Assembly: GCA_964537825.1 (NCBI GenBank)
Contig: CAZIDL010000002.1
Span: 62,001 to 126,000 of the forward strand
Source: CAZIDL01 sp964537825
GTDB lineage: Bacteria > Bacteroidota > Bacteroidia > Flavobacteriales_D > CAYVSK01
Reading direction: 5' to 3'
DNA: 64,000 nt
Below the pieces are notes generated by a model. It was not told where the DNA came from and made no database searches. It saw only the letters and a list, made by a program, of their open reading frames with translations. Positions 52,710-61,902 of the stretch are shown here, one piece after another. Each line of letters begins with the position of its first letter. Position 1 is the first letter of the stretch. The position numbers and the translations under genes are program-made.

Positions 52710-53580
52710 GGATACGGACCTCATTCTTTTTGCGGGCATCGATAAGGGCATTTTGATGAACGCGTTCCAAGATCCTCTCCCTTCGCTCATTAAGGATCAT
52801 GCTCCGCACGCGGTCCTCCACCATGCTCAGAGGCGCAACGCTATCCTTTGCGCGATGCTCCAATATGCGAAGAAGGAAAATATTGCCTTCCTTTTCATAA
52901 CGCTGAAGCTTTCTCTTTTCAAGGAATCGCTTCTCGTTCTCGATATCCAGTGGCAGGCGGGTTAGAAAAGCCCCCATACGGACCCAACGATCCCCTTTGA
53001 TGGAACAATCGACCGCATGGGCCTCACAAAGCGGACGCATGGCACCCAGTCTTTCACTACTGTCCTTTCGCATGGCTCTCATAAAGCGAGCAAGGTATTG
53101 GGCGGAATCGCGGGAGAGTTGTACATGAACGTATCTCAAGGCCGGCTCGGAGAGGATCAGATCCTTTCGATGGTCCGCGTAATAGGAGGCAACCTCCTTT
53201 CGCGTCACCGTAGTATCCAAATCATCTTTTATGATCTGCTTCTCCATATGGTGGATCATAAGGGAACGTTTGTAAGCTTCAACCCGTTCAGAGATCTCGG
53301 TCCCCTTTCCCGACAACCGTTCTCTTGCCTTCCGCAAGAGAACCCGTTCCCGAACCCAATCCCTAATGAGGCTCCTGGCGATGGACTGGGAATCTTCGGA
53401 GGGCAAAGAAGCTGGGACCTTATCTTTGAGTTCTTCTTCTGTAAGGCGCTCCCCATACGCTTCAGCCACCGTTCTCCCTTCGCTTTTTTGCTCTTCCCCT
53501 TTGCAAGAACTTATCAATAAAATGAAAGGAATGAGGGAGAGGAATACGATCACATCGTTCCATGGGGAACCTGCGTTCAT
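52699..53580 (-). CDS. SurA/parvulin-related lipoprotein without parvulin domain
   Basis: A 293-residue lipoprotein: signal and lipobox (ILLISSC, lipidated Cys about residue 26). The rest is helical and highly charged with R and E, and looks like the N-terminal chaperone domain of SurA-type proteins (TEEELKDKVPASLPSEDSQSIARSLIRDWVRERVLLRKA and YYADHRKDL). I see no parvulin core with its conserved His-Phe-Gly residues. It overlaps its two neighbours by 4 and 11 bp between the PpiC-like and SurA-like genes. Probably a chaperone subunit or adaptor in outer-membrane protein folding; this is inference. Confidence 0.65.
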   Translation of the reverse strand: MNAGSPWNDVIVFLSLIPFILLISSCKGEEQKSEGRTVAEAYGERLTEEELKDKVPASLPSEDSQSIARSLIRDWVRERVLLRKARERLSGKGTEISERVEAYKRSLMIHHMEKQIIKDDLDTTVTRKEVASYYADHRKDLILSEPALRYVHVQLSRDSAQYLARFMRAMRKDSSERLGAMRPLCEAHAVDCSIKGDRWVRMGAFLTRLPLDIENEKRFLEKRKLQRYEKEGNIFLLRILEHRAKDSVAPLSMVEDRVRSMILNERRERILERVHQNALIDARKKNEVRIHEN

Positions 53581-55562
53581 TGGCCGTCCCCTTCCGCTTG
53601 AGCGATGGACTTGAGCACTTCCTCGTTGACCTCGATATCGTACTTCTTCCGAAGCTGCTGCACCCAGCGTTCTTCCAAATGATCCTGGTAATCGGAGCTC
53701 ACCAACCCTCTGGCTTCTTCAAGCTTTTTCGGGCTGGGTGGGATCACTCCATGAACGTTCACCACAACAGGCTCCCCCTTTGGGCCTTTGGTCTTCCGTA
53801 TCCCTTTTTCCCAGGGGATCTTCTCGAGGAAGGCCCGCTCCTTATGTTCAAAACTTCCGGAATCAACTTTGCAGTTCAGGTCTTTTGCATTCCGGATCTC
53901 CTTCAGGACCGCTTGGCGGTCCTTTCCAGCCTCCAGCGATCCTTTCACCTTTTGGGCAGCTTTTTGGGAATTGCATTTATAGAAGGTCACATCCAAACGT
54001 TCCCCCCATTGATAATCCGATCGGTGTTCTTCGTAGAACGCCCGGAGGCCGTTCGTATCCTCTAGGGCTTTTTGCCAGACCTTCCGTTCCATCAATTCGA
54101 AAAGGAGGATCCCATCCCGGTATTCCTGTAGGAGGGCCCGATAACGTGGATGTTCTTCAGCAAGGTTCTTTTTCTGGTAGTCGAGCAACGCCTTTTCGAT
54201 CGATCTTTCCAGGGCATCTTTAGCGATAACGCGCTTGCCAGCATCCTTTTGAGGAAGCGATCCTTTAGGACCGATCGCCCGGGCAAGAGCTTTTACGGGC
54301 AAGGCTGTATCGGCAAAAGTATAGAGAGGCTTATCAGCCAATTTATGGTGTTCATTTTCCCATTTCTCGGGAACAAAGCCAGTATCCGGCAAGGAAGCTA
54401 CGAATCGCTTCAAGCGTCCCTTCTTGACCTTGAGGTCCTTTTCTTTCCGCAATTGCTCCACGACAGCATCCTTCACCCTATCGAAACGATCGCTCTTCTT
54501 CAATTCCTTTTCGAGCTCGGGACGCATCTCTTCGTAGCTCTTCAAAGGTTTAAGGTCCAAACGCTTGATGATGTGCCACCCGTAGCGGGTTTGGACCGGC
54601 TCGGAGATGGCTCCATTGCTATCGAGGTCGAACGCGGCTTTGGAAAAGGTAGGCAACATTTCTCCATAACTGAACCAAGGAAGACGCCCTCCCCGACGGG
54701 CTGTCTTTTTATCATCGGAATGTTTTTTGGCTAGCCTGGAGAAGTCCACTCCGTTCTCAAGTTTGGAGTGCAATTCTTTGATCTTCTTGGCCGCTCTACG
54801 CTTTTGGGATGGAGAAGCCTTTCGGGGCGCATGCTTCATGATGTGAGCAACCCGTATCCGCCCTTGCGAAGGCCGTTTATCGTGGACTTTGATCAGATGA
54901 TACCCGTACTGAGTCCGAACCGGACCACCGATCTTCCCTTCTTTGGTTTTGTACGCAGTGGTCTCGAACGGATAGACCATCCGGAATGCATCAAAATAAC
55001 CGAGGTCGGAGGCTCTTACGTCCGACCTTTTCTTCATGAGCTTTTTCCCGATCTCAAGCAAACTGCTATCGCTTTTCTGGATGCGCTCCTTGATCTTCAT
55101 GATCTTCTCATACGCCTCCGCCGTATCTTGAGGTAAAGGGTTCTTTTCGAGCTGGACCAGGATGTGCGAGGCGTGCACCTGGGTCTTTTTCCGTTCATAG
55201 GCCTCCTTGAGCAACTTTTCTTTCGTTGCACTATCGATGAGGTAAGGCTTGGCAAGCTGTTTTTTATAGCGTTCGAACTCCTTTTTGAACTTTTTCGTTG
55301 TATCCAGTCCCATACGCTCAGCTTCCTTCACCTTGAGCTTGAAATCGATGAAGAGCTGCATATAATCCTTGAGGGCATTTTCCGTAACAGCACTGTCATT
55401 GTTGTTCTTGAAATAAACGGTCTTGAACTCGTTCTTGGATATTCGGTCATCCCCGATGCGGAGAACCGTGGCCTCTCCGTTCTCCTGTGCTGCGATTGGG
55501 CCCCAGAGAAGGAAAAGAAGGAATAGTTGAAAATATCGGAAAAAAGGGCTGCTACGCTTCAT
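53577..55562 (-). CDS. Peptidylprolyl isomerase with tandem parvulin domains
   Basis: A 661-residue exported protein with a signal peptide (about 8-25, FLLFLLWGPIAAQ), a SurA_N-like helical part, and two parvulin domains: VHASHILVQLEKN to YGYHLIKVHDKRPSQ (about 130-235) and RVAHIMKHAPRKASP to YGWHIIKRLDLKP (about 240-345). A third, long C-terminal part (about 400-661) has no motif I recognise. It likely catalyses prolyl isomerisation and chaperones outer-membrane proteins in the periplasm. It starts with an ATGA overlap at the guaB stop and its stop overlaps the lipoprotein start by ATGA. Confidence 0.88.
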   Translation of the reverse strand: MKRSSPFFRYFQLFLLFLLWGPIAAQENGEATVLRIGDDRISKNEFKTVYFKNNNDSAVTENALKDYMQLFIDFKLKVKEAERMGLDTTKKFKKEFERYKKQLAKPYLIDSATKEKLLKEAYERKKTQVHASHILVQLEKNPLPQDTAEAYEKIMKIKERIQKSDSSLLEIGKKLMKKRSDVRASDLGYFDAFRMVYPFETTAYKTKEGKIGGPVRTQYGYHLIKVHDKRPSQGRIRVAHIMKHAPRKASPSQKRRAAKKIKELHSKLENGVDFSRLAKKHSDDKKTARRGGRLPWFSYGEMLPTFSKAAFDLDSNGAISEPVQTRYGWHIIKRLDLKPLKSYEEMRPELEKELKKSDRFDRVKDAVVEQLRKEKDLKVKKGRLKRFVASLPDTGFVPEKWENEHHKLADKPLYTFADTALPVKALARAIGPKGSLPQKDAGKRVIAKDALERSIEKALLDYQKKNLAEEHPRYRALLQEYRDGILLFELMERKVWQKALEDTNGLRAFYEEHRSDYQWGERLDVTFYKCNSQKAAQKVKGSLEAGKDRQAVLKEIRNAKDLNCKVDSGSFEHKERAFLEKIPWEKGIRKTKGPKGEPVVVNVHGVIPPSPKKLEEARGLVSSDYQDHLEERWVQQLRKKYDIEVNEEVLKSIAQAEGDGQ

Positions 55563-57028
55563 ACGACGCTATAATTCGGTGCTTCACGCGATATGGTGAC
55601 ATCGTGGGGATGGCCTTCCCGAATCCCTGCATTGGTGATCCGCAGGAAGCGGGCTTTTTTAAGCTCCTGCAGATCCGGCGCACCACAGTATCCCATTCCG
55701 GCACGAAGGCCTCCCACCATCTGATAAACGATCTCGCTCAATCGGCCTTTGTAAGGAACTCGTCCTGAGATACCCTCTGGAACGAGCTTCTGAATATCAT
55801 CCTCAGCATCCTGGAAGTAGCGATCCTTGGAACCTTCCTCCATGGCTTCGATGGATCCCATACCGCGATAGGCCTTGTACTTCCTTCCCTCATAGATGAT
55901 CGTTTCCCCGGGGGATTCTTCCACACCCGCAAAGAGGGAGCCGATCATGACCGAATCCGCACCAGCTGCCAACGCTTTTACAAGATCCCCCGTATAGCGG
56001 ATCCCTCCATCCGCAATTAGCGGTACATCGGTCCCCTCAAGCGCTTGAGCGACATCGTTGACCGCCGTGAGCTGTGGGACACCCACCCCTGCGATAACGC
56101 GGGTCGTGCAAATGGATCCAGGACCGATCCCCACCTTCACAGCATCCACCCCGCATTCCACCATGTGAGCAGCAGCTTCAGCTGTTCCGATGTTCCCGGC
56201 CACGAGGTCGAGATCGGGGAAAGCTTTGCGCAATGTTCGCACCGTTTCCAGGACCCCGTGGGTATGACCGTGCGCCGTATCGATCACGATCGCATCGACG
56301 CCGGCATCGAAAAGCGCCCTTGACCGGTCTTCGGTATCCTGGGTCACTCCCACGGCTGCAGCAACTCGAAGCCGACCGTATTCATCCTTGCAGGAGTCCG
56401 GATGCTCCTTGATCTTGATAATGTCCCGATAAGTGATCAGACCTACGAGCTTCTTATCCTGATCCACTACCGGAAGCTTTTCGATCCGATGCTTCTGAAG
56501 GATGGTCTCGGCCTTTTCAAGGTCCGTCTCCTCATCCGTGCTAACGAGGCCTTCCCGCGTCATCACTTCCTGCACGGGACGCTCTTTGTCCTTTTCAAAT
56601 CGGAGGTCCCGGTTCGTCACGATACCGATAAGATGTTCCTTTTCGTCCACCACAGGGATCCCTCCGATGCTGTTATCCGCCATCAAACGCAAGGCATCAC
56701 CGACCTTTGAAGAATCGTTCAACGTGATCGGATCCAAGATCATCCCGCTCTCCGACCGCTTGACCTTCCGCACTTCTTTCGCCTGTTCATCGATGCCCAT
56801 GTTCTTATGGATCACCCCGATCCCTCCCTCCTGGGCGATAGCGATCGCTAGTCGGGATTCCGTTACCGTATCCATGGACGCGGATACGATGGGCGTATTG
56901 ATAGGGATCCGCCGGGTGAACCGGGTCGAAGTGTCCGCTTCTCTGGGTATCACCTCGGAATAACCAGGGGTCAGGAGTACATCGTCGTAGGTAAGACCCA
57001 CCCTTTCGAATTTACCGTCTTCTGCCAT
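55559..57028 (-). CDS. guaB: IMP dehydrogenase
   Basis: GuaB oxidises IMP to XMP, the rate-limiting step of guanine nucleotide synthesis. The 489-residue protein has the barrel opening LTYDDVLLTPGYSEV, two CBS domains (about 95-210), the active loop GPGSICTTRVIAGVG with the catalytic Cys near 306, IADGGIRYTGD and the flap. The ATG at 57028 (MAEDGKFERVG) matches the family start and lies 20 nt after an exact promoter box; a further upstream frame is not used. It leads an operon with the three parvulin-related genes and moxR by a 4-bp overlap. Confidence 0.95.
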   Translation of the reverse strand: MAEDGKFERVGLTYDDVLLTPGYSEVIPREADTSTRFTRRIPINTPIVSASMDTVTESRLAIAIAQEGGIGVIHKNMGIDEQAKEVRKVKRSESGMILDPITLNDSSKVGDALRLMADNSIGGIPVVDEKEHLIGIVTNRDLRFEKDKERPVQEVMTREGLVSTDEETDLEKAETILQKHRIEKLPVVDQDKKLVGLITYRDIIKIKEHPDSCKDEYGRLRVAAAVGVTQDTEDRSRALFDAGVDAIVIDTAHGHTHGVLETVRTLRKAFPDLDLVAGNIGTAEAAAHMVECGVDAVKVGIGPGSICTTRVIAGVGVPQLTAVNDVAQALEGTDVPLIADGGIRYTGDLVKALAAGADSVMIGSLFAGVEESPGETIIYEGRKYKAYRGMGSIEAMEEGSKDRYFQDAEDDIQKLVPEGISGRVPYKGRLSEIVYQMVGGLRAGMGYCGAPDLQELKKARFLRITNAGIREGHPHDVTISREAPNYSVV

Positions 57029-57048
57029 AGGGGGCTTGGAATAGGGAT

Positions 57049-57056
57049 CAAAATTA
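57049..57056 (-). promoter_or_regulatory. -7 box (TAATTTTG on minus strand) for guaB
   Basis: CAAAATTA on the plus strand, an exact TAnnTTTG on the minus strand, 20 nt before the guaB ATG at 57028. It supports that start and would drive the guaB-parvulin-moxR operon. Confidence 0.6.
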
Positions 57057-57107
57057 AGAGATCTCGCTCTTCGAAGATGATGCTCCAAAGGGAGAAGCCG
57101 TTGTTTT

Positions 57108-60100
57108 TTACCGATGGAGAAGGGTCACCCCTCCTTTTCTTTCGATCCGTCGCCCGTAAGAAGTCAGGAATTCGATGTGATAAACGTATGCTCCTTCGGG
57201 GACGATGTCCCCATCACGACCCCTTCCTTTCCATCCTTCTTCCGGAGCTCGACTTTCAAAGAGCTTATGGCCCCATCGGTCGTAGATCCTCATCCGATAC
57301 CCTTCCTTCCGAACGTGTCCTGAAACTGGTTTGAAGCTTTCACTCGTTCCCCCAACGATATAAGCGTTCGGAATATGAATATAGGGTTCCTGGAACGCGC
57401 AAGCCTCGTTCGACCGAGCATGATCGTTCCCCCCGAAACTGTTGCCGCTTTCTTTGGCGACCACATAATAACAATAGCGTCCGTTCTCTTCCTGAACCCG
57501 TTCATCCACCTTATGCTCAAAGCTCCGCCGCCTAGGGGACACCACCTCGAGCATACGGTCGATCCCCTTCTTCCGGTCGATCCGATGGATCTCATAGGCA
57601 GCCACTTGGCCATCCCATTCCCCGTAAGGGGTCCATTGGAGGACATTGACCGGAGGTTCGCGGGTGGCTTTTGCCCGAAGGTGGACCGTATGCCCCGTAT
57701 TGCTCACCAACACCTCGTTCCGGCAGCTATCAAGGGTCACGATGCGATAGCTATAAGACTGTTCCGCAGGTTTTACATCAAGATCCTGCATTGTGACCGA
57801 TGCACTTCCGTTCCAGGGAACGGTCTTCACTTCCTTGAAGGCCGTGTCTCCCTTTAAGCGCTCGAGCCGGAAGAAAAGGTCCTCTGCGGCAGGATCCACT
57901 TGCGAACGGACCTCCACCCCTGAGTTACCGGGTAATACAGAAGCGGATGACAAATAATGGTGATCGGGTCGCTCGGGAAAGTCGATCCTGAAACATTCCT
58001 TGTCCGAAAGGGAAGTTCGACCATTCCCCGAAACGGCTTGGATCACATAACAGACCCGTTCGTTCAGAGGAACGTTCCGGTGGGTCATGGTCGTGTCCCC
58101 TTCCTCGGTGCGTCCCACATAAACCGGTGATGACCCTGGTCCGATGTAGTAGACGCGGTATTCATCAACACCGCTCTCCCAATTCTGATAGTTGTTCCAG
58201 GAAAGTTCGATCGTCTTATCACAGGGTCTCTTCGTTCCTTTGAGGTTCATCGTATTGTGCACATCGCCCCTGGTACTGGTATTGGGACGGGGCGGCGTGC
58301 CGGAATAACAACTGTCGAAAGAGGCCACTGCAAAATGTTCGCTATTGATCGGAGCGTTGGACCCTGAATAGCTATAAAAGGTGTTCTTACGCCCCCAGAC
58401 CGTGTCGATCACGTATTCGTTACCCCCGATCACCTGAAGGATCAGATATCCCTGCGCGTCCGATTCGGGAACCGCACCCCAATCGATGGTGGCCTTTCCG
58501 ATGTTCGTGTCCACGCTGACCTTTTTGATGGCGGGGACCGATGGGGCCAGGACATCGCTGAAGGTGCCTCCATCGACGTTGGACCTGGAAACGCAGTTAC
58601 GCTTATGATCAGCGATCGCGATCTGATAGGAGAGGCTGTCGTTGCAGACCATGATGGTATCTGCATATTCGGTGGTACCGTAAGGCACGGAATCGATCAA
58701 CGTCCAGGTCCCGATCGGATGTTCTTTGAAGATCCGGTAATAACCCGTAGAAGCATGTGGGGGTTGCGCTGATGTGGAAAGCTCATTCCAGGAAAGGATA
58801 GCCTTACCGTTGTTCGGATCGCTCACCGTCAGATCGAGCCGCTGAAGCGTATCCGAAGGAGCGCTCATCAATTTCCCGAGGCAACCGGACCGGGTCCGGA
58901 TGAAATAGTAGCGATCGGAGCCGCTAGCCGCTCCAGCGTCAATGTAATCGTTGGTCCCTTTGCTGAACACGCTGTCCAGCTTACTGTAGGGACCATCAGG
59001 GGCCGATGCCCGATAGATCATGTAACTATCAAAAGTGGGATGGGATCCCGAAGGGGGCGTCCAGCTCAAATGAACATCCCCTCCTTGAATGTCTACACAA
59101 TTCAATTCGGGGGCGGGAACAGGATCCTCGTTCTCCACGACGACGGTGACCGTACGCTGCGTCTGTCCAGGGACCGAACAACGGTCATCGGAGGCCGTCA
59201 CCAGGAATTCATAACGCTTGTAGCGCCCCGCTCCTCCTGATCCTACTGAAGAAAGGTGATCACAGACCAAGTCCCATTCGAATGTGCTCTCAGCCGTATC
59301 GTTCGAAGCAGCCGGAGGAACAGGAGAAAGGGTTGCACACGGAGGGTTCGGACAGCCAGTGCCTGCATTGCTGTAATTCTTACCAAAAGCTTCCCCTGTA
59401 ACGCTCAACGAGATGCTTTGATCGCTCCCGTCCTGCAGCTGCCCATTATCAGCAGCTTTGATAGGAAAGGAGAGCGTCTGTCCGGTCTTAAAAGTGTCCT
59501 TGAAGCTCCCCCCAAAAGGTGGAAGGATCTTGGGAGTGGTAGTCCCTCCCGGACAAGAGGTCAGCACGAGCCCCATCTCTCGGTACACTTCAGCGATACG
59601 TTGACCATCACGCCATGCGGTCACCTTCACAACATGGGCGAACTCTCCCTGCGATGGGTTCATCAATGTAAGGTCCCCGGTACGGGGGTCGAGCCGGTCA
59701 GCCCCACTCCCTGCTCCTGCTTGGATCCCTGGAAAAGGCGTATCATAGGAATAGGACCCATCGAAGGTCATCGGTACCGGATCGTTCGGCGGATCGAAGG
59801 TCGGTCCAGTCATCCCGCCTAAAGGCTTTGCCCATTCATAGGACAGGGAATCGCTATCCGGATCGACGGCCCCGGCACTCCAATGCACCAGGTTATCGGC
59901 ACATCGGATCGTTAGAGGGGGCTCTTCAAAGACCGGGGAATGATCGGAGCAAGGAGAAGTCCCCCCTGGCATCGGATACATCGTGCTCCGCAAGCTCATT
60001 CCTTTTCCACCCGGGCTCACCAGGTTGGTCGGACCCGGGCTTCTGGAACTTCCACTGAACGAAAAGGTCCATCCACTGGGTGGAGGGGTGCCTCCGAGCG

Positions 60101-60485
60101 TGACCGGTGAAGAAGAAAGGACCACTAACTGGATCGCCCCATCGCCCCCGGAACTACATTGGATCGGAGCGGGTCCACCTCCAACCGTCTTACAGTCGGG
60201 GGAAATATCGTAAGCGGTGTCCTGGACCAGTGATATCGCAGACCAGGATGGGTGACCTTTTACGTCCAACTGTGCTGAACCAGGGGCAGCTCCAGCATCG
60301 CAATCCCTGTAGAGGGTCAGGGAGAATACGTAATCCCCGCTTCCAAGGCAATCCCATGTAATAGCACCTCCATAAAGATGGCCAGCCTCGAGGGAATGCG
60401 GGTGAAGAAGTCCGACGAGCAATGATATGAGGACGAAAAAGCCCCTCAGAGAGGCCATAGCAGAAAAGTGGCGCGTGTTCCCCAT
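57108..60485 (-). CDS. Large secreted protein with T9SS type B (gliding-motility-associated) C-terminal domain
   Basis: A 1125-residue secreted protein. Signal peptide (about 10-35). The N-terminal part (GHLYGGAITWDCLGSGDYVFSLTLYRDCDAG) is a common opening in such surface proteins of this phylum. Several fibronectin type III-like or Ig-like domains follow, roughly every 95-105 residues from about 460 to 1000 (for example LSWTPPSGSHPTFDSYMIYRA and SWNELSTSAQPPHASTGYYRIF). The last 85 residues (IPNAYIVGGTSESFKPVSG to GGVTLLHR) form the type B C-terminal domain (gliding-motility-associated; CHU_C-type). It is exported through the T9SS; adhesion or motility is inferred. No promoter box lies close to either candidate ATG. 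Confidence 0.87.
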   Translation of the reverse strand: MGNTRHFSAMASLRGFFVLISLLVGLLHPHSLEAGHLYGGAITWDCLGSGDYVFSLTLYRDCDAGAAPGSAQLDVKGHPSWSAISLVQDTAYDISPDCKTVGGGPAPIQCSSGGDGAIQLVVLSSSPVTLGGTPPPSGWTFSFSGSSRSPGPTNLVSPGGKGMSLRSTMYPMPGGTSPCSDHSPVFEEPPLTIRCADNLVHWSAGAVDPDSDSLSYEWAKPLGGMTGPTFDPPNDPVPMTFDGSYSYDTPFPGIQAGAGSGADRLDPRTGDLTLMNPSQGEFAHVVKVTAWRDGQRIAEVYREMGLVLTSCPGGTTTPKILPPFGGSFKDTFKTGQTLSFPIKAADNGQLQDGSDQSISLSVTGEAFGKNYSNAGTGCPNPPCATLSPVPPAASNDTAESTFEWDLVCDHLSSVGSGGAGRYKRYEFLVTASDDRCSVPGQTQRTVTVVVENEDPVPAPELNCVDIQGGDVHLSWTPPSGSHPTFDSYMIYRASAPDGPYSKLDSVFSKGTNDYIDAGAASGSDRYYFIRTRSGCLGKLMSAPSDTLQRLDLTVSDPNNGKAILSWNELSTSAQPPHASTGYYRIFKEHPIGTWTLIDSVPYGTTEYADTIMVCNDSLSYQIAIADHKRNCVSRSNVDGGTFSDVLAPSVPAIKKVSVDTNIGKATIDWGAVPESDAQGYLILQVIGGNEYVIDTVWGRKNTFYSYSGSNAPINSEHFAVASFDSCYSGTPPRPNTSTRGDVHNTMNLKGTKRPCDKTIELSWNNYQNWESGVDEYRVYYIGPGSSPVYVGRTEEGDTTMTHRNVPLNERVCYVIQAVSGNGRTSLSDKECFRIDFPERPDHHYLSSASVLPGNSGVEVRSQVDPAAEDLFFRLERLKGDTAFKEVKTVPWNGSASVTMQDLDVKPAEQSYSYRIVTLDSCRNEVLVSNTGHTVHLRAKATREPPVNVLQWTPYGEWDGQVAAYEIHRIDRKKGIDRMLEVVSPRRRSFEHKVDERVQEENGRYCYYVVAKESGNSFGGNDHARSNEACAFQEPYIHIPNAYIVGGTSESFKPVSGHVRKEGYRMRIYDRWGHKLFESRAPEEGWKGRGRDGDIVPEGAYVYHIEFLTSYGRRIERKGGVTLLHR

Positions 60486-60573
60486 GAACGTATGGATAGC
60501 CGGATCATTATGATCGGACCGAAACTCCTTTTGGTCTCATGACGAGGCGGACGGAAAAAAGTTGTTCCCCGCC

Positions 60574-61902
60574 CTAGCTCGCATCCGGATCGCCAGCGAT
60601 CACCACGTACAGATCCTCCTCATTCAAGTGCTTCCTGGCCAATCCTCGAAGCTCTTCAGGGGTGATCGAATGAACGGTCTCCATGAGGCGATCGTAGAAA
60701 GAAAGGTCCATTCCCGAACGGTAAACGTTCTTGAAAAGGTCAGCCTTCCCGAACGGACCATCCGCACTCCTCAAGAACATACCCTCCATATAACGTCGAA
60801 CGTGCTCAAGCTCCTCCGTTTCGATGGGTTTTTCCGCCAGTTCACGGATCTCCCTGCGAATTTCCTCGACCGCTGCTTCCCTGACCTGAGCTCCCACTTC
60901 GGTAGCGATCACGAAGAAGCCTGAATCCTGGAGGGGCATGGTCCCACATCCGACCCCGTAAGTATATCCCTTGTCCTCGCGAAGGTTCATCATCAAGCGA
61001 GAACCGAAAAAGCCCCCGAGCAATGTGCTCAGGACCACCATACCCGGATAATCGGGATGGTCTCTGCCGAAAAGAGGTTTCCCGATCCGAAGGGATGCCT
61101 GAAGGGCGCCGTCCTTCTTAACCCAATGTTCTTTATCGGCGGATGGGTTCGGAGGAGGGGTTTTGAGCGGACCGTGCTCGTTAATGGTCTCGGGGAACCC
61201 GCCCAGATAACGGTCGAGGTTTTCGATCATGCCCGGGCGCGTATTGCCGGAAATGATGATGCTCACTCCAGCCCCCCGTGCATAGTGCTTTTGGTAAAAA
61301 TCCCGGATCTCCTCCCTGCGAAGCTCATCCAACAAAGAAGGATCCGCGATCACCTGGCCATAGGGATGATCCTCCCCGAAAAGGACCGGCATCAAGCGTT
61401 GCTTGGCCAGGAATGAGGATTTTTCCTGGTCCTCCAAAAGCTCGTCCTTTTCCTGTTCCACATAATGGGACAGCTCCTCTTGTGGAAATTCAGCTTCTTC
61501 CCATATCTCTCGAAGGAGTGCGAGCACAGCGTTCAGATGCTCGGAAAGGACGTAAAAAGCGAGCCAGGCATGATCCCTGTCGACGCGCTGATCGAGCGAG
61601 ACCCCGTAATACTCGAATGCTTCAGCAAGTTCCCTCGAACTCCGCTTCGGTGTGCCTTCTTTGATAAGGGCATTAACCGCACTTGCCAACCCCGGTCGCT
61701 TCTGATACTTGATCCCGGCTTGCAGCATCACCTCTACACGTACCAACTCTTCCGTCCCTCCGTGCACTTCAAAGACCGGGATCCCGTTGCTCAGTTCATG
61801 GCAAGTCGGAGCTTTCAAGCGGAGCTCTTCGATGGGATGGACCGGGGGTGGTACCGACCGATCGACCACTTCGTGGCTCTTGTTCACTTCTTCCTGACTC
61901 AT
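60574..61902 (-). CDS. M16 family peptidase homologue, non-catalytic subunit type
   Basis: A 442-residue protein with the two-domain M16 fold (NGIPVFEVHGGTEELVRVEVMLQAG, ALLREIWEEAEFPQEEL, GYTYGVGCG, YGVSLDQR). The zinc-binding HxxEH motif is absent: the position reads VNALIKEG. It is therefore the partner subunit that pairs with a catalytic M16 protein, as in mitochondrial processing peptidase and many bacterial pairs. The ATG at 61902 overlaps the stop of the upstream catalytic M16 gene by ATGA, which fits equal synthesis of the two subunits. Confidence 0.9.
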   Translation of the reverse strand: MSQEEVNKSHEVVDRSVPPPVHPIEELRLKAPTCHELSNGIPVFEVHGGTEELVRVEVMLQAGIKYQKRPGLASAVNALIKEGTPKRSSRELAEAFEYYGVSLDQRVDRDHAWLAFYVLSEHLNAVLALLREIWEEAEFPQEELSHYVEQEKDELLEDQEKSSFLAKQRLMPVLFGEDHPYGQVIADPSLLDELRREEIRDFYQKHYARGAGVSIIISGNTRPGMIENLDRYLGGFPETINEHGPLKTPPPNPSADKEHWVKKDGALQASLRIGKPLFGRDHPDYPGMVVLSTLLGGFFGSRLMMNLREDKGYTYGVGCGTMPLQDSGFFVIATEVGAQVREAAVEEIRREIRELAEKPIETEELEHVRRYMEGMFLRSADGPFGKADLFKNVYRSGMDLSFYDRLMETVHSITPEELRGLARKHLNEEDLYVVIAGDPDAS

